DNA of 64,000 nt from assembly GCF_010500995.1 (NCBI RefSeq), contig NZ_QVMK01000004.1:1-64000 (forward strand). The letters run 5' to 3'. The stretch's first letter is position 1, and each line of letters starts with the position of its first letter. Shown piece by piece: positions 57,201-64,000 of the stretch. A program made the translations under genes and the position numbers. The notes below the pieces were generated by a model, which ran no database searches, was not told where the DNA came from, and saw nothing but the letters and a program-made list of their open reading frames with translations. The stretch comes from Bacteroides sp. 224. Lineage in GTDB: Bacteria > Bacteroidota > Bacteroidia > Bacteroidales > Bacteroidaceae.

Positions 57201-57661
57201 AAGACTCAACTGTAGAAAGTGATCTGGAGCTGCTTTTACCAGCCGACTATGTTACAGGAAGCAGTGAACGTATGTTACTGTATCGCGAACTGGATAGTTT
57301 AACATTAGATACCGAAGTAGAAGCTTTTCGCGCTCGCTTGGAAGATCGTTTTGGTCCTATACCTCCCGAAACTCAAGAGTTACTTCGTATTGTTCCGCTT
57401 CGGCGTTTAGCTGCAAGGTTAGGAGCCGAAAAGGTTTTCCTAAAAGGAGGACGCATGAGTCTATTCCTTGTGTCCAATCAGGAAAGTCCCTATTATCAAA
57501 GTGCTGCTTTTGGGAAGTTAATCAGTTATATGATGAAATATCCTAAGCGTTGTGATCTTCGGGAACAGAACGGAAAGCGTTCTATGCTGGTAAAATCAGT
57601 ATCTAATGTAGAAACAGCTGTAAGCGTTCTGCAAGAAATGGTTGCTATGGAAAGTGATTAA
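54290..57661 (+). CDS. mfd: Transcription-repair coupling factor Mfd
   Basis: 1123 aa, complete. Removes RNA polymerase stalled at lesions and recruits UvrA. Domains: UvrB-like N-terminal part (about 1-330), RNA-polymerase-interacting domain with DYVVHTDHGVGRFAGLVRLPNGD (about 440), and RecG-like translocase with Walker A GDVGFGKT at 587-594, Walker B DEEQKFG and the QLRGRVGRS motif. The last region (about 1010-1110) is the TRCF domain. The start at 54290 fits the family and follows the -7 element by 38 bp. Confidence 0.97.
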   Translation: MTITELQQRYAEHPNTHVLQTLLNDPVINHIYCGGMHASAASLFFSSQISASAEPFIFVLGDLEEAGYFYHDLTQILGTENVLFFPSSYRRAIKYGQKDAANEILRTEVLSKMQKNAKGLCVVTYPDALAEKVVSQDELNDKTLKLHTGEQVDTEFIKEVLYSYGFEYVDYVYEPGQYAVRGSIIDVFSFSSEYPFRIDFFGDEVDSIRTFEVDSQLSKEKMEKISIVPDLATITESNISFLDFVSEKSILAMRDFFWLEERIQAIHNEITENATIPNEIDELAVQGTNLLKLLINGAEFAARALKFRRIEFGNKPTGTPHATLTFDTAIQPIFHKNFDLVATSLKEYQSNGFAIYICSDSVKQTDRIRTIFEDRGDQISFTAVERTLHEGFSDQTLKICIFTDHQIFNRFHKYNLKSDKARSGKVALSLKELNQFIPGDYVVHTDHGVGRFAGLVRLPNGDTTQEVIKLVYQNEDVVFVSIHSLHKVSKYKGKDGEPPRLNKLGTGAWEKLKDRTKTKIKDIARDLIKLYSKRREEKGYAFSSDSFLQHELEASFIYEDTPDQSKATADVKHDMERDIPMDRLVCGDVGFGKTEVAIRAAFKAATDNKQVAVLVPTTVLAYQHFQTFKERLKDFPCKVDYLSRARTKAQANAVIDGLKKGEVNILIGTHRILSKDIQFKDLGLLVVDEEQKFGVSVKEKLRQLKVNVDTLTMTATPIPRTLQFSLMGARDLSVISTPPPNRYPIQTELHVFNEEVITDAINFEMSRNGQVFFVNNRIGNLQELKAMILRNIPDARITIGHGQMEPTELEKIIFDFVNYDYDVLIATSIIESGIDIPNANTIIVNQAQNFGLSDLHQLRGRVGRSNKKAFCYLLAPPLSSLTPEARRRLQAIENFSDLGSGIHIAMQDLDIRGAGNMLGAEQSGFIADLGYETYQKILSEAVQELKNDEFANLYAEEIKGDGIISGEQFVEDSTVESDLELLLPADYVTGSSERMLLYRELDSLTLDTEVEAFRARLEDRFGPIPPETQELLRIVPLRRLAARLGAEKVFLKGGRMSLFLVSNQESPYYQSAAFGKLISYMMKYPKRCDLREQNGKRSMLVKSVSNVETAVSVLQEMVAMESD

Positions 57662-57804
57662 TAAATACTTTTTTTAAGCGACATTTGGAATATTTTTCAT
57701 GACTTACGGAACTTGTTAATATAATTCCATGTTACTATATTTGTGAAAGTACAACTTTTTTAATAAAATATAGATACAGAATTAAACCTTAACAAGAAAA
57801 AGTC

Positions 57805-58110
57805 ATGAGAGCAGCCCTTTTTTTAGAGAACAACAAATTGTGCAGCATCGCAGATGATGTGGAACAAAGGAATTTGAGAGTAATTGTGTTTGGACGTGAT
57901 GAGAATTTTAATATCTGCATGTCCGACGAGTATTTAGAGAACCCAAGCGTTGGTTACTTAATGCTGTGGCTTTACAGCTCACGTATTCATAAAATCTTTG
58001 TAAAAGATGTAGATGAAAAATTGAAACCAATGTTAGATGAGATTGATGTTACCGTTAGAGTGAAAAAAGAATTAGAAAATGAACCTCTTTTAATTGGGGT
58101 TTCTTATTAG
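57805..58110 (+). CDS. Small conserved protein, unknown
   Basis: 101 aa with no signal or membrane segment. MRAALFLENNKLCSIADDVEQRNLRVIVFGRDEN at the start, GYLMLWLYSSRIHKIFVKDVDEKLKPMLDE in the middle. The alternating strand-helix pattern resembles a small alpha/beta fold, possibly of the NifX/NifB (dinitrogenase cofactor) type, but the similarity is too faint to name. It stands alone between mfd and the repeat element at 58131. Confidence 0.7.
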   Translation: MRAALFLENNKLCSIADDVEQRNLRVIVFGRDENFNICMSDEYLENPSVGYLMLWLYSSRIHKIFVKDVDEKLKPMLDEIDVTVRVKKELENEPLLIGVSY

Positions 58111-58130
58111 TTTTGTTCAATAAATTACAA

Positions 58131-58449
58131 GCAATTACCCCGAAGGGATAGGGCATTCAGTTGATCGTCCCAGAGGGACACTTTAAAACAGCCCGGGGTA
58201 CAGTGAGCATAGCGAACGGCACCCCGGGTATAAATAACGATCCAGGAGATGGCGTCCCGAAGGGACAACTCAATGAAATAACTGGCTAATGGGGCTATTA
58301 AGCTGTCCCTTCGGGACGCGGGGTGATGATGCTTTTCAATTTATACCCGGGATGTCGCTTCGCTTTATCCCGGGCTGCTTTAAACTGACCCTTCGGGTCG
58401 AAAAACGGCAATAATCCTTAACTTAACACCCTACCTTCGGGGTAATTGC
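58131..58449. repeat. BIME-like composite inverted repeat element
   Basis: About 319 bp. The ends are inverted copies: GCAATTACCCCGAAGG (58131-58146) and its complement ending at 58449, which is the first base of the fucO stop codon. Inside are two inverted half-units. The left half has a GTCCC/GGGAC hairpin (58167-58180), CCCGGGG/CCCCGGG (58192-58198, 58222-58228) and a GCGTCCCGAAGGGAC hairpin near 58252-58266. The right half repeats these in reverse (58304-58316, CCCGGGAT/ATCCCGGG at 58346-58374, GACCCTTCGGGTC at 58387-58399). Similar flanks such as GGGTATAAAT confirm the copies. It has no reading frame. Confidence 0.8.
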
Positions 58450-59603
58450 TAAAGCACTTTCTTATAAAGCTCAAGGATAATCTCCTTATTCACTTCTCTT
58501 GGGTTACCCGGCGTACAAACATCCGCAGCAGCAGATTCTGCCAACTTATCCAAATCACTTTCTTTAATGCCTAATTCAGACAAATGTTGTGGAATACCTA
58601 AGCGGATAGACAACTCTTTCACCGCTTTTACAGCAGCTTCCGCAGCTTGTTCTTTCGTCATATCACAAGAATACACATTCATAGCTTTAGCAATGAGTAC
58701 ATACTTATCTAATGCTGCCGGAGCGTTAAACTCCATAATCGTAGGCAAAAGTAGTGCGTTGGCAACTCCATGAGGAATATCAAAAATAGCTCCTAATGGA
58801 TGAGCCATACCATGTACAACTCCCAAACCGACATTCGAGAATGCCATACCGGCAATGTATTGAGCTACAGCCATACCATTACGCGCTTCTGCATTATTGG
58901 GCTCGTTAGTGGCAGTTTCCAGGTAGCGGGCAATCATTTCAATGGCTTTGATTTCAAACATATCACTCATTTCCCAAGCTCCTTTGGTGATTAAGCCTTC
59001 AATGGCATGAGTCAAAGCATCGAGTCCGGTAGAAGCGGTAAGACTTTTAGGAAGTGTGTACATCAGTTCTGCATCTACAATGGCAATGGCAGGAATGTCG
59101 TTAGGGTCTACACATACCATTTTCTTTTCGTTCACTTCGTCGGTAATTACATAGTTGATAGTTACTTCCGCAGCAGTTCCGGCAGTAGTAGGCAATGCTA
59201 TGATGGGAACAGATTTCTTTTTAGTAGGAGCCACGCCTTCCAAAGAAACCACATCACTAAACTCCGGATTATTGGTAATAATACCTATGGCTTTCGCTGT
59301 ATCTATAGATGATCCTCCTCCAATAGCGAGAATAAAATCGGCTCCGGAAGCAGCATACGCTTCAACACCAGCCTTTACATTGGTTACTGTAGGGTTAGGC
59401 TTAATCTCACTGAATATTTCATAAGGTATATGAGCAGCTTCGAGCACCTTCAGCACTTTATCTGCCACACCATACTTAATAAGGTCTTTGTCGGTTGCTA
59501 CAAATGCTTTCTTTAAACTTAAACGAGCAATTTCTTGAGGGAGAACTTCACGAGCTCCCGGTCCGAAGTAAGATACTTCGTTTAGGATGAAACGGTTAAT
59601 CAT
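58449..59603 (-). CDS. fucO: Iron-containing alcohol dehydrogenase, lactaldehyde reductase-like
   Basis: 384 aa. Group III iron-dependent alcohol dehydrogenase close to FucO (lactaldehyde:propanediol oxidoreductase). N-terminal GGGSSIDTAKAIG binds NAD; metal ligands lie in GLDALTHAIEGL, VVHGMAHPLGAIFDIPHGVANA. It would reduce lactaldehyde to 1,2-propanediol in fucose or rhamnose fermentation; there is no fucose operon beside it, so the true substrate may be another short aldehyde. The TAG stop shares a base with the end of the repeat element downstream. Confidence 0.88.
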   Translation of the reverse strand: MINRFILNEVSYFGPGAREVLPQEIARLSLKKAFVATDKDLIKYGVADKVLKVLEAAHIPYEIFSEIKPNPTVTNVKAGVEAYAASGADFILAIGGGSSIDTAKAIGIITNNPEFSDVVSLEGVAPTKKKSVPIIALPTTAGTAAEVTINYVITDEVNEKKMVCVDPNDIPAIAIVDAELMYTLPKSLTASTGLDALTHAIEGLITKGAWEMSDMFEIKAIEMIARYLETATNEPNNAEARNGMAVAQYIAGMAFSNVGLGVVHGMAHPLGAIFDIPHGVANALLLPTIMEFNAPAALDKYVLIAKAMNVYSCDMTKEQAAEAAVKAVKELSIRLGIPQHLSELGIKESDLDKLAESAAADVCTPGNPREVNKEIILELYKKVL

Positions 59604-59896
59604 AATTTTACTATTATTTTTAGAGTTTTAAAGTTAGAAACTATTGTTCCTTTAGAAGTCGTAAAAATAATAGTTTTTATTGGTTGAATAATGATAAGAA
59701 TGATTCAATTATTAATGTATTTGGTTTATTTTGCAGAAACTGCCCAACTAAATTAATCTGTCAGCAGAAAATAGGTTGTATAACATATTTTACTCTGATT
59801 CAAGCAGTTATATGCTTAAACTTTGCAAATTCGCGGACTTTTTGTTGTTTTTGTCGGTAAGATCATTTATCTTTCTACACATAATTCTAATATTCT

Positions 59897-62800
59897 ATGA
59901 CAAACCACATCCATTCTGCGGAAGTTCTTAATTGGGCCAAAGACTTCCTGACGAAAGCAGAGAAAGAACTATCTCCTGCCGAAGTAAAAGAGCAACGCAT
60001 GTTCGCATCTTTAGTAACCGATCCTAAGAATAAGGTGATTCTAACCAAATTACTTGATGAATCTTCTCAAATACGCGATACCCGGAAACTGTCGCGTAGA
60101 ATGAAAACTATTTTTGCAGAATATGGAGTTCCCAATTTCTTTGGCAAGACCTACGAATATTTGGGTTATATGTTCAGAGACTTTGGATATCTGTTTGACT
60201 TTATTGCAGTACCCATTTTTAAAAGTGTATTGCGCAAAGAAACAAGTAAAATCATTATAAAAGAAGAGCGCCCTGCATTAAGCAAACATTTAGGAGACAG
60301 ATGGAATCATAATATTGGTCAGAATGTAAACCTGTTGGGCGAAGTTGTATTGGGTGATGGAGAAGCCAATCATCGTTATGAGCATTATCTGGCTGCATTA
60401 AAAGAACCGGATATCAATTATATCTCTATTAAAATATCCGGTATTTACGCGCAGTTAAATCCGCTTAGCTATGAAAAAAGCAAAAAGGATTTATGTGAGC
60501 GCATTACTCATATCTTCCAAACTGCTATCGACCATCCTTATATAGAAAAGGATGGAACTTCATCTCCTAAGTTTGTCAATCTCGACATGGAGGAATATAA
60601 AGATACCGAACTTACGCTTGATGTTTTTACTACTGTTATGGCTATGCCTCAATTTAAGAATTTTACAGCAGGTATTGTGGTACAAGCTTACTTGCCGGAT
60701 GCTATTTTCTTTTATACTCATTTATTGGAGTTTGCAAAGAAAAGAGTAGAAGAGGGAGGTGCACCTATTAAAGTAAGATTGGTAAAAGGAGCCAATTTGC
60801 AGATGGAAACGATTGTCTCTTCTCTTAAAGGATGGTCGAATCCGATACTTCCTACCAAAATAGATGTAGATGCCAATTACCTGCGCATACTTGACATAGC
60901 TTTACAGCCGGAGAATATGAAAGCCATACATATTGGCGTTGCTTCGCATAACTTTTTCACTATCGGTTATGCATACCTGCTAAGTAAAGCCAATGGGGTG
61001 GAAGAATATGTTACCTTCGAAATGTTGGAAGGCATGGCCAACCATTTACCGCGAGTGATGCGAAGCCTTGGCAAGCAGATTATTCTCTACACACCGGTGG
61101 TTAAAAAGGAACATTTCTTGAATGCAGTTTCTTACTTAGTGCGTCGTTTAGATGAGAATACCGGAAAAGATAATTTCCTGACTTATTCTTTTAATCTGAA
61201 AGTGCACAGCGATGAATGGAATTTTCTGCAAGAGCAATTTCTGGCTGCTTATGAAAAGAAAGACAAGGTAGAACCCGCCGTTTATCGTACGCAAGACCGG
61301 ACAAAGACACAAGAACCCTGCAAGGATCTTACTACTTTCAGTAATGAACCGGATACCGATCTTGATTTGAAACAAAACAGAGAGTGGGCGCTTGCTGCAT
61401 TAGATAGATGGATGAACAAAACGGCAGAAGAATATATTATTCCTGTTCAGGTAGGAGATAAAGAGTTTATCACCGAAAAGAAAAAAAGATATTACGACCG
61501 CAGCAGAAATGATGAATATTGCTTTTGTGAAGTTAACATGTCTACCCAGGAGCAAGTAGAAGAAATTATAGACACTGCCCAAAAGGATGCTTCCGGATGG
61601 AGAGAAACAACACTCGATGTTCGTAATAAGATTCTTCATGCCACCGCCGAGGTTATGGCGAACAGACGCGAGGATTTGGTTGCCTGTATGTCTGCCATCA
61701 CCGGTAAAACATTTATGGAGGGTGATGTGGAAGTATCGGAAGGTATTGATTTCTGTCGGTTCTATCCTATTTCAATGAAAGCATTCGAGGAGTTAGAAAG
61801 CATCTCTTATAAGCCCAAAGGAGTTATTTTAGTAATTCCGCCTTGGAATTTCCCGTTTGCAATTCCGGTAGGAGGCGTTGCTTCTGCACTGGCAGGAGGT
61901 AATACAGTTATACTGAAACCTGCTACGGTTGCATTTCCTATTGCGTGGGAATTTGCCAAATGCTTCTGGGAGGCAGGTGTTCCCAAAGATGCTTTACAGG
62001 TTATTTGTCCGGGCGACAGGAGTTCTTTGAACTATCTATCTGCACATCCTTCCGTAAAACACATTATCCTGACCGGAGGAACAGATACCGCGTTCAGGCT
62101 CTTGGAAAATAGTCCTCATACGCCACTTTCCGCAGAAACGGGAGGAAAGAATGCTATTATTGTGACTGCGGCGGCAGATCAGGATCATGCCATTTTGAAT
62201 GTTGTATCTTCTGCATTTAGTAATGCGGGACAAAAGTGTTCTGCCTGTTCTTTGTTATTACTGGATAAAAAGACATATCATGACGAAACTTTTAAATCTA
62301 AATTAAAAGATGCTGTTACCAGTATGCATACAGGTAGTGTGTGGGAGAGTGATAATAAGGTAGGCCCTATGATAACCAATGATAATGACAAGCTTCTTTA
62401 TGCCATAGATAATTTGGAACCCGGCGAATCTTGGCTTGTGCCTCCTGTTTTTGCCGATGAGAAAAAGTATATACTTAAACCGTGTGTGAAATGGGGAGTG
62501 AAGCCGGGCAATTATACCTTTAAAACAGAGTTATTTGCTCCATTGCTTTCTGTGGTTTGCATCAACGATTTGGAAGAAGGTCTTACATTCGCCAACTCTA
62601 CCGACTATGGATTAACGTCGGGACTTCAAAGTTTAGATGAAAAAGAAATAGCGCTTTGGAAAGAAAAGATGGAAGCCGGAAACCTTTATATAAACCGGGG
62701 TATTACAGGAGCTATTGTTCGCCGACAACCTTTCGGTGGAATGAAACGTTCTGCTTTTGGTGCCGGTATTAAAGCTGGTGGTCCTAATTATGTATCTTGC

Positions 62801-63394
62801 TTTGTGGAGTTTACAGACCATAAAATAGGTGTAGCTCCCGATGAAGAATACCTGCTTATGGCTCGCCAAAGTTATGCCAAAGCTTGGGAAAATGAGTTTA
62901 GTGTAGAAAGAGATGTCAGTCACATTGTAGGAGAATCAAACATTTTCCGTTATTTGCCTCTGAAGTCGATAGCTGTTCGCTTGCAAGATACAGATAGCTT
63001 AACAGATGCTCAATTAATAATGTATGGGGTTGCTAATACGCCAAGCCATGCTGTAATTAGTTTATCTTCTTCCAACCCTTATTTAAAAGAAATCAAGCAA
63101 GAGGCGGAAAGCTATAACATTCCGGTCATTGTACAAGAAGAAGATCTATTTATTTCCGAAATGAATAAGTATGAGCGTATTCGTACTTGCTCATCAGATT
63201 TGTCGGAAGCCATTTATCGGAAAGCGGCTGAATTGGGATTGTATATCGCTACCCATAAGCCGCTATCAGAAGGACGAATTGAACTGCTTCATTACCTGAA
63301 AGAGCAAAGTATATCGTATGAATATCACCGGTATGGGAGTATTATTGAGGAACCCACACATACACCGGCTGCATACGTGTATTCTCATTCTTGA
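59897..63394 (+). CDS. putA: Bifunctional proline dehydrogenase/P5C dehydrogenase
   Basis: 1165 aa. N-terminal half is a proline dehydrogenase (TIM barrel, about residues 100-480: AIHIGVASHNFFTIGYAYLL, KLVKGANLQMET-type VRLVKGANLQMETI, and HLPRVMRSLGKQIILYTPVV). C-terminal half is aldehyde dehydrogenase: VIPPWNFPFAIPVGG, SAETGGKNAIIV (Glu) and SNAGQKCSACSLL with Cys781. The enzyme turns proline into glutamate in two linked steps. The usual N-terminal DNA-binding ribbon-helix-helix of enteric PutA is absent, so it is not a self-regulating repressor. The last 53 bp overlap the convergent HU-like gene. Confidence 0.95.
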   Translation: MTNHIHSAEVLNWAKDFLTKAEKELSPAEVKEQRMFASLVTDPKNKVILTKLLDESSQIRDTRKLSRRMKTIFAEYGVPNFFGKTYEYLGYMFRDFGYLFDFIAVPIFKSVLRKETSKIIIKEERPALSKHLGDRWNHNIGQNVNLLGEVVLGDGEANHRYEHYLAALKEPDINYISIKISGIYAQLNPLSYEKSKKDLCERITHIFQTAIDHPYIEKDGTSSPKFVNLDMEEYKDTELTLDVFTTVMAMPQFKNFTAGIVVQAYLPDAIFFYTHLLEFAKKRVEEGGAPIKVRLVKGANLQMETIVSSLKGWSNPILPTKIDVDANYLRILDIALQPENMKAIHIGVASHNFFTIGYAYLLSKANGVEEYVTFEMLEGMANHLPRVMRSLGKQIILYTPVVKKEHFLNAVSYLVRRLDENTGKDNFLTYSFNLKVHSDEWNFLQEQFLAAYEKKDKVEPAVYRTQDRTKTQEPCKDLTTFSNEPDTDLDLKQNREWALAALDRWMNKTAEEYIIPVQVGDKEFITEKKKRYYDRSRNDEYCFCEVNMSTQEQVEEIIDTAQKDASGWRETTLDVRNKILHATAEVMANRREDLVACMSAITGKTFMEGDVEVSEGIDFCRFYPISMKAFEELESISYKPKGVILVIPPWNFPFAIPVGGVASALAGGNTVILKPATVAFPIAWEFAKCFWEAGVPKDALQVICPGDRSSLNYLSAHPSVKHIILTGGTDTAFRLLENSPHTPLSAETGGKNAIIVTAAADQDHAILNVVSSAFSNAGQKCSACSLLLLDKKTYHDETFKSKLKDAVTSMHTGSVWESDNKVGPMITNDNDKLLYAIDNLEPGESWLVPPVFADEKKYILKPCVKWGVKPGNYTFKTELFAPLLSVVCINDLEEGLTFANSTDYGLTSGLQSLDEKEIALWKEKMEAGNLYINRGITGAIVRRQPFGGMKRSAFGAGIKAGGPNYVSCFVEFTDHKIGVAPDEEYLLMARQSYAKAWENEFSVERDVSHIVGESNIFRYLPLKSIAVRLQDTDSLTDAQLIMYGVANTPSHAVISLSSSNPYLKEIKQEAESYNIPVIVQEEDLFISEMNKYERIRTCSSDLSEAIYRKAAELGLYIATHKPLSEGRIELLHYLKEQSISYEYHRYGSIIEEPTHTPAAYVYSHS

Positions 63395-63938
63395 TTTTTC
63401 CTTCTTCCTTCAGTCTTTTAATATGTCGGGATGCCGTAATAGTCGTCATCCCGCATAATTCTTGAAAAAGTCTACGTGTTATAAAAGAGTTTTTCTGGAA
63501 AAAAGCCTCTAACTTCTTATCTATTTGTTCGTGAGTTAACTTTACTGAGTGATTTCTAATGCGGGCACGTTCTGTTTGCACATATTTTAGTTTCTTATTT
63601 AGATCTTTATCGGCTCTGAACTTTACCGATTTAAACCATACACTTTGTGCTCTTGTTTTCTTTGGGTCTATTTCGGTAGTAGTTTTAAGTGTCACCTGAA
63701 AATACCCAATACCTTCTATGTGTACTCGATTACTTTCGGCTAACTCATCTGCCAATACTTGGCTTAATTGTACTAATACCCCTTTTACATCTCCTATGGT
63801 TAATGAAGATGCATGTTGTATCCGAGCGGCTAACTCATTGGTGCTGACGGTTTTCAAGGTAACTGTACGTGCGCAGTACTTGCTTTTCCCTTTTTCTGAT
63901 AAATCGGGGATCTCATAAAATTCAAATTCTATTGGCAT
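63342..63938 (-). CDS. HU/HIG domain DNA-binding protein
   Basis: 198 aa. N-terminal HU-like (HIG) domain of Bacteroidota: MPIEFEFYEIPDLS, ARTVTLKTVSTNELAARIQHASSLTIGDVKGVLVQLSQVLADELAE and VHIEGIGYFQVTLKT. After residue 125 comes a second part rich in helix (LTHEQIDKKLEAFFQKNSFITRRLFQELCGMTTITASRHIKRLKEEGKI), which looks like a winged-helix or helix-turn-helix domain. Likely a nucleoid-associated protein. Its last 17 codons overlap the end of putA on the opposite strand. Confidence 0.88.
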   Translation of the reverse strand: MPIEFEFYEIPDLSEKGKSKYCARTVTLKTVSTNELAARIQHASSLTIGDVKGVLVQLSQVLADELAESNRVHIEGIGYFQVTLKTTTEIDPKKTRAQSVWFKSVKFRADKDLNKKLKYVQTERARIRNHSVKLTHEQIDKKLEAFFQKNSFITRRLFQELCGMTTITASRHIKRLKEEGKIKNENTRMQPVYVWVPQ

Positions 63939-64000
63939 ATTCTATTCTTTTGTATTAAGTGTATCAATAATCTAACCACTGTAGTTCTATTGCTAAAGGT

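Noticed and set aside
58131..58449. Insertion sequence or transposon
   Set aside because: Inverted ends are present but there is no reading frame inside, so it is at most a non-autonomous or REP-type element.

Overview
The window looks like chromosomal DNA of an AT-rich member of the Bacteroidales, probably Bacteroides or a close relative (inferred from gene families and promoters, not from a database search). Evidence: many genes follow a promoter with the Bacteroidota -7 element TAnnTTTG and often a TTTG-like -33 element. Bacteroidota-specific families are present: a TamA-like outer-membrane lipoprotein, DUF1460, DUF1573, DUF3332, DUF4293, DUF4296, DUF4488, DUF4923, an HU-like HIG protein, a BamD-omega-DUF4293 operon, and an IleS-TraR/DksA-LspA-DUF4296 cluster. 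The content is mostly housekeeping. I see no prophage, integrase, insertion-sequence transposase, CRISPR array or secondary-metabolite cluster.

Layout. 1-240 holds two intergenic repeat arrays. 260-5223 (minus) carries DUF1460, a secreted esterase, DUF1573, DUF4923, EngB and a sodium:solute symporter. 5292-7512 has recR, a membrane protein, a GNAT acetyltransferase and an AlgH-family gene. 7686-10547 (minus) has aspartate ammonia-lyase and a PLP aminotransferase. 10974-13057 has a UDP-xylose-synthase-like enzyme and a receiver-histidine kinase. 13132-19172 (minus) is an AddB/AddA-like recombination pair. 19366-21485 holds an OmpA lipoprotein and a MATE exporter. 21600-27421 is the ileS cluster. 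27430-31914 has an RNA methyltransferase, a TamL-like protein, a DUF3332 lipoprotein and DoxX. 31998-37779 has uvrB, paaK-ACT, and bamD-rpoZ-DUF4293. 37857-40006 has DUF4488 and two secreted hydrolases. 40310-45153 has a polysaccharide-export pair followed by a HipA-like kinase with DUF3037. 45179-49877 (minus) is lon-tgt-lptF/G. 50065-54151 has a tRNA methyltransferase, tRNA-Pro, and a polyprenol-sugar synthase-pyrC-MetH-activation operon. 54290-63938 has mfd, a small unknown, fucO, putA and an HU-like gene.

Themes. DNA repair is well represented (RecR, AddAB-like, UvrB, Mfd). So is envelope assembly (BamD, TamL, LspA, LptF/G, OmpA, Wza/Wzz-like). Several proteins show lineage-specific wear of metal sites: Tgt has lost its three zinc cysteines, and the TraR/DksA-like protein has lost most of its zinc finger.

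The most unusual signal is non-coding. Four intergenic regions (114-202, 10639-10740, 19264-19328, 30680-30789) each hold an array of palindromic cores repeated at 22 or 23 bp, about two helical turns. The core sequence is different and unrelated at each locus. A fifth array at 10-86 has a 32-bp period. A sixth intergenic region (58131-58449) is a BIME-like element built of two inverted half-units with many CCCGGG and GTCCC hairpins. A decayed tRNA remnant lies at 40109-40184. I do not know a published description of the fixed-period arrays, but I could not search.
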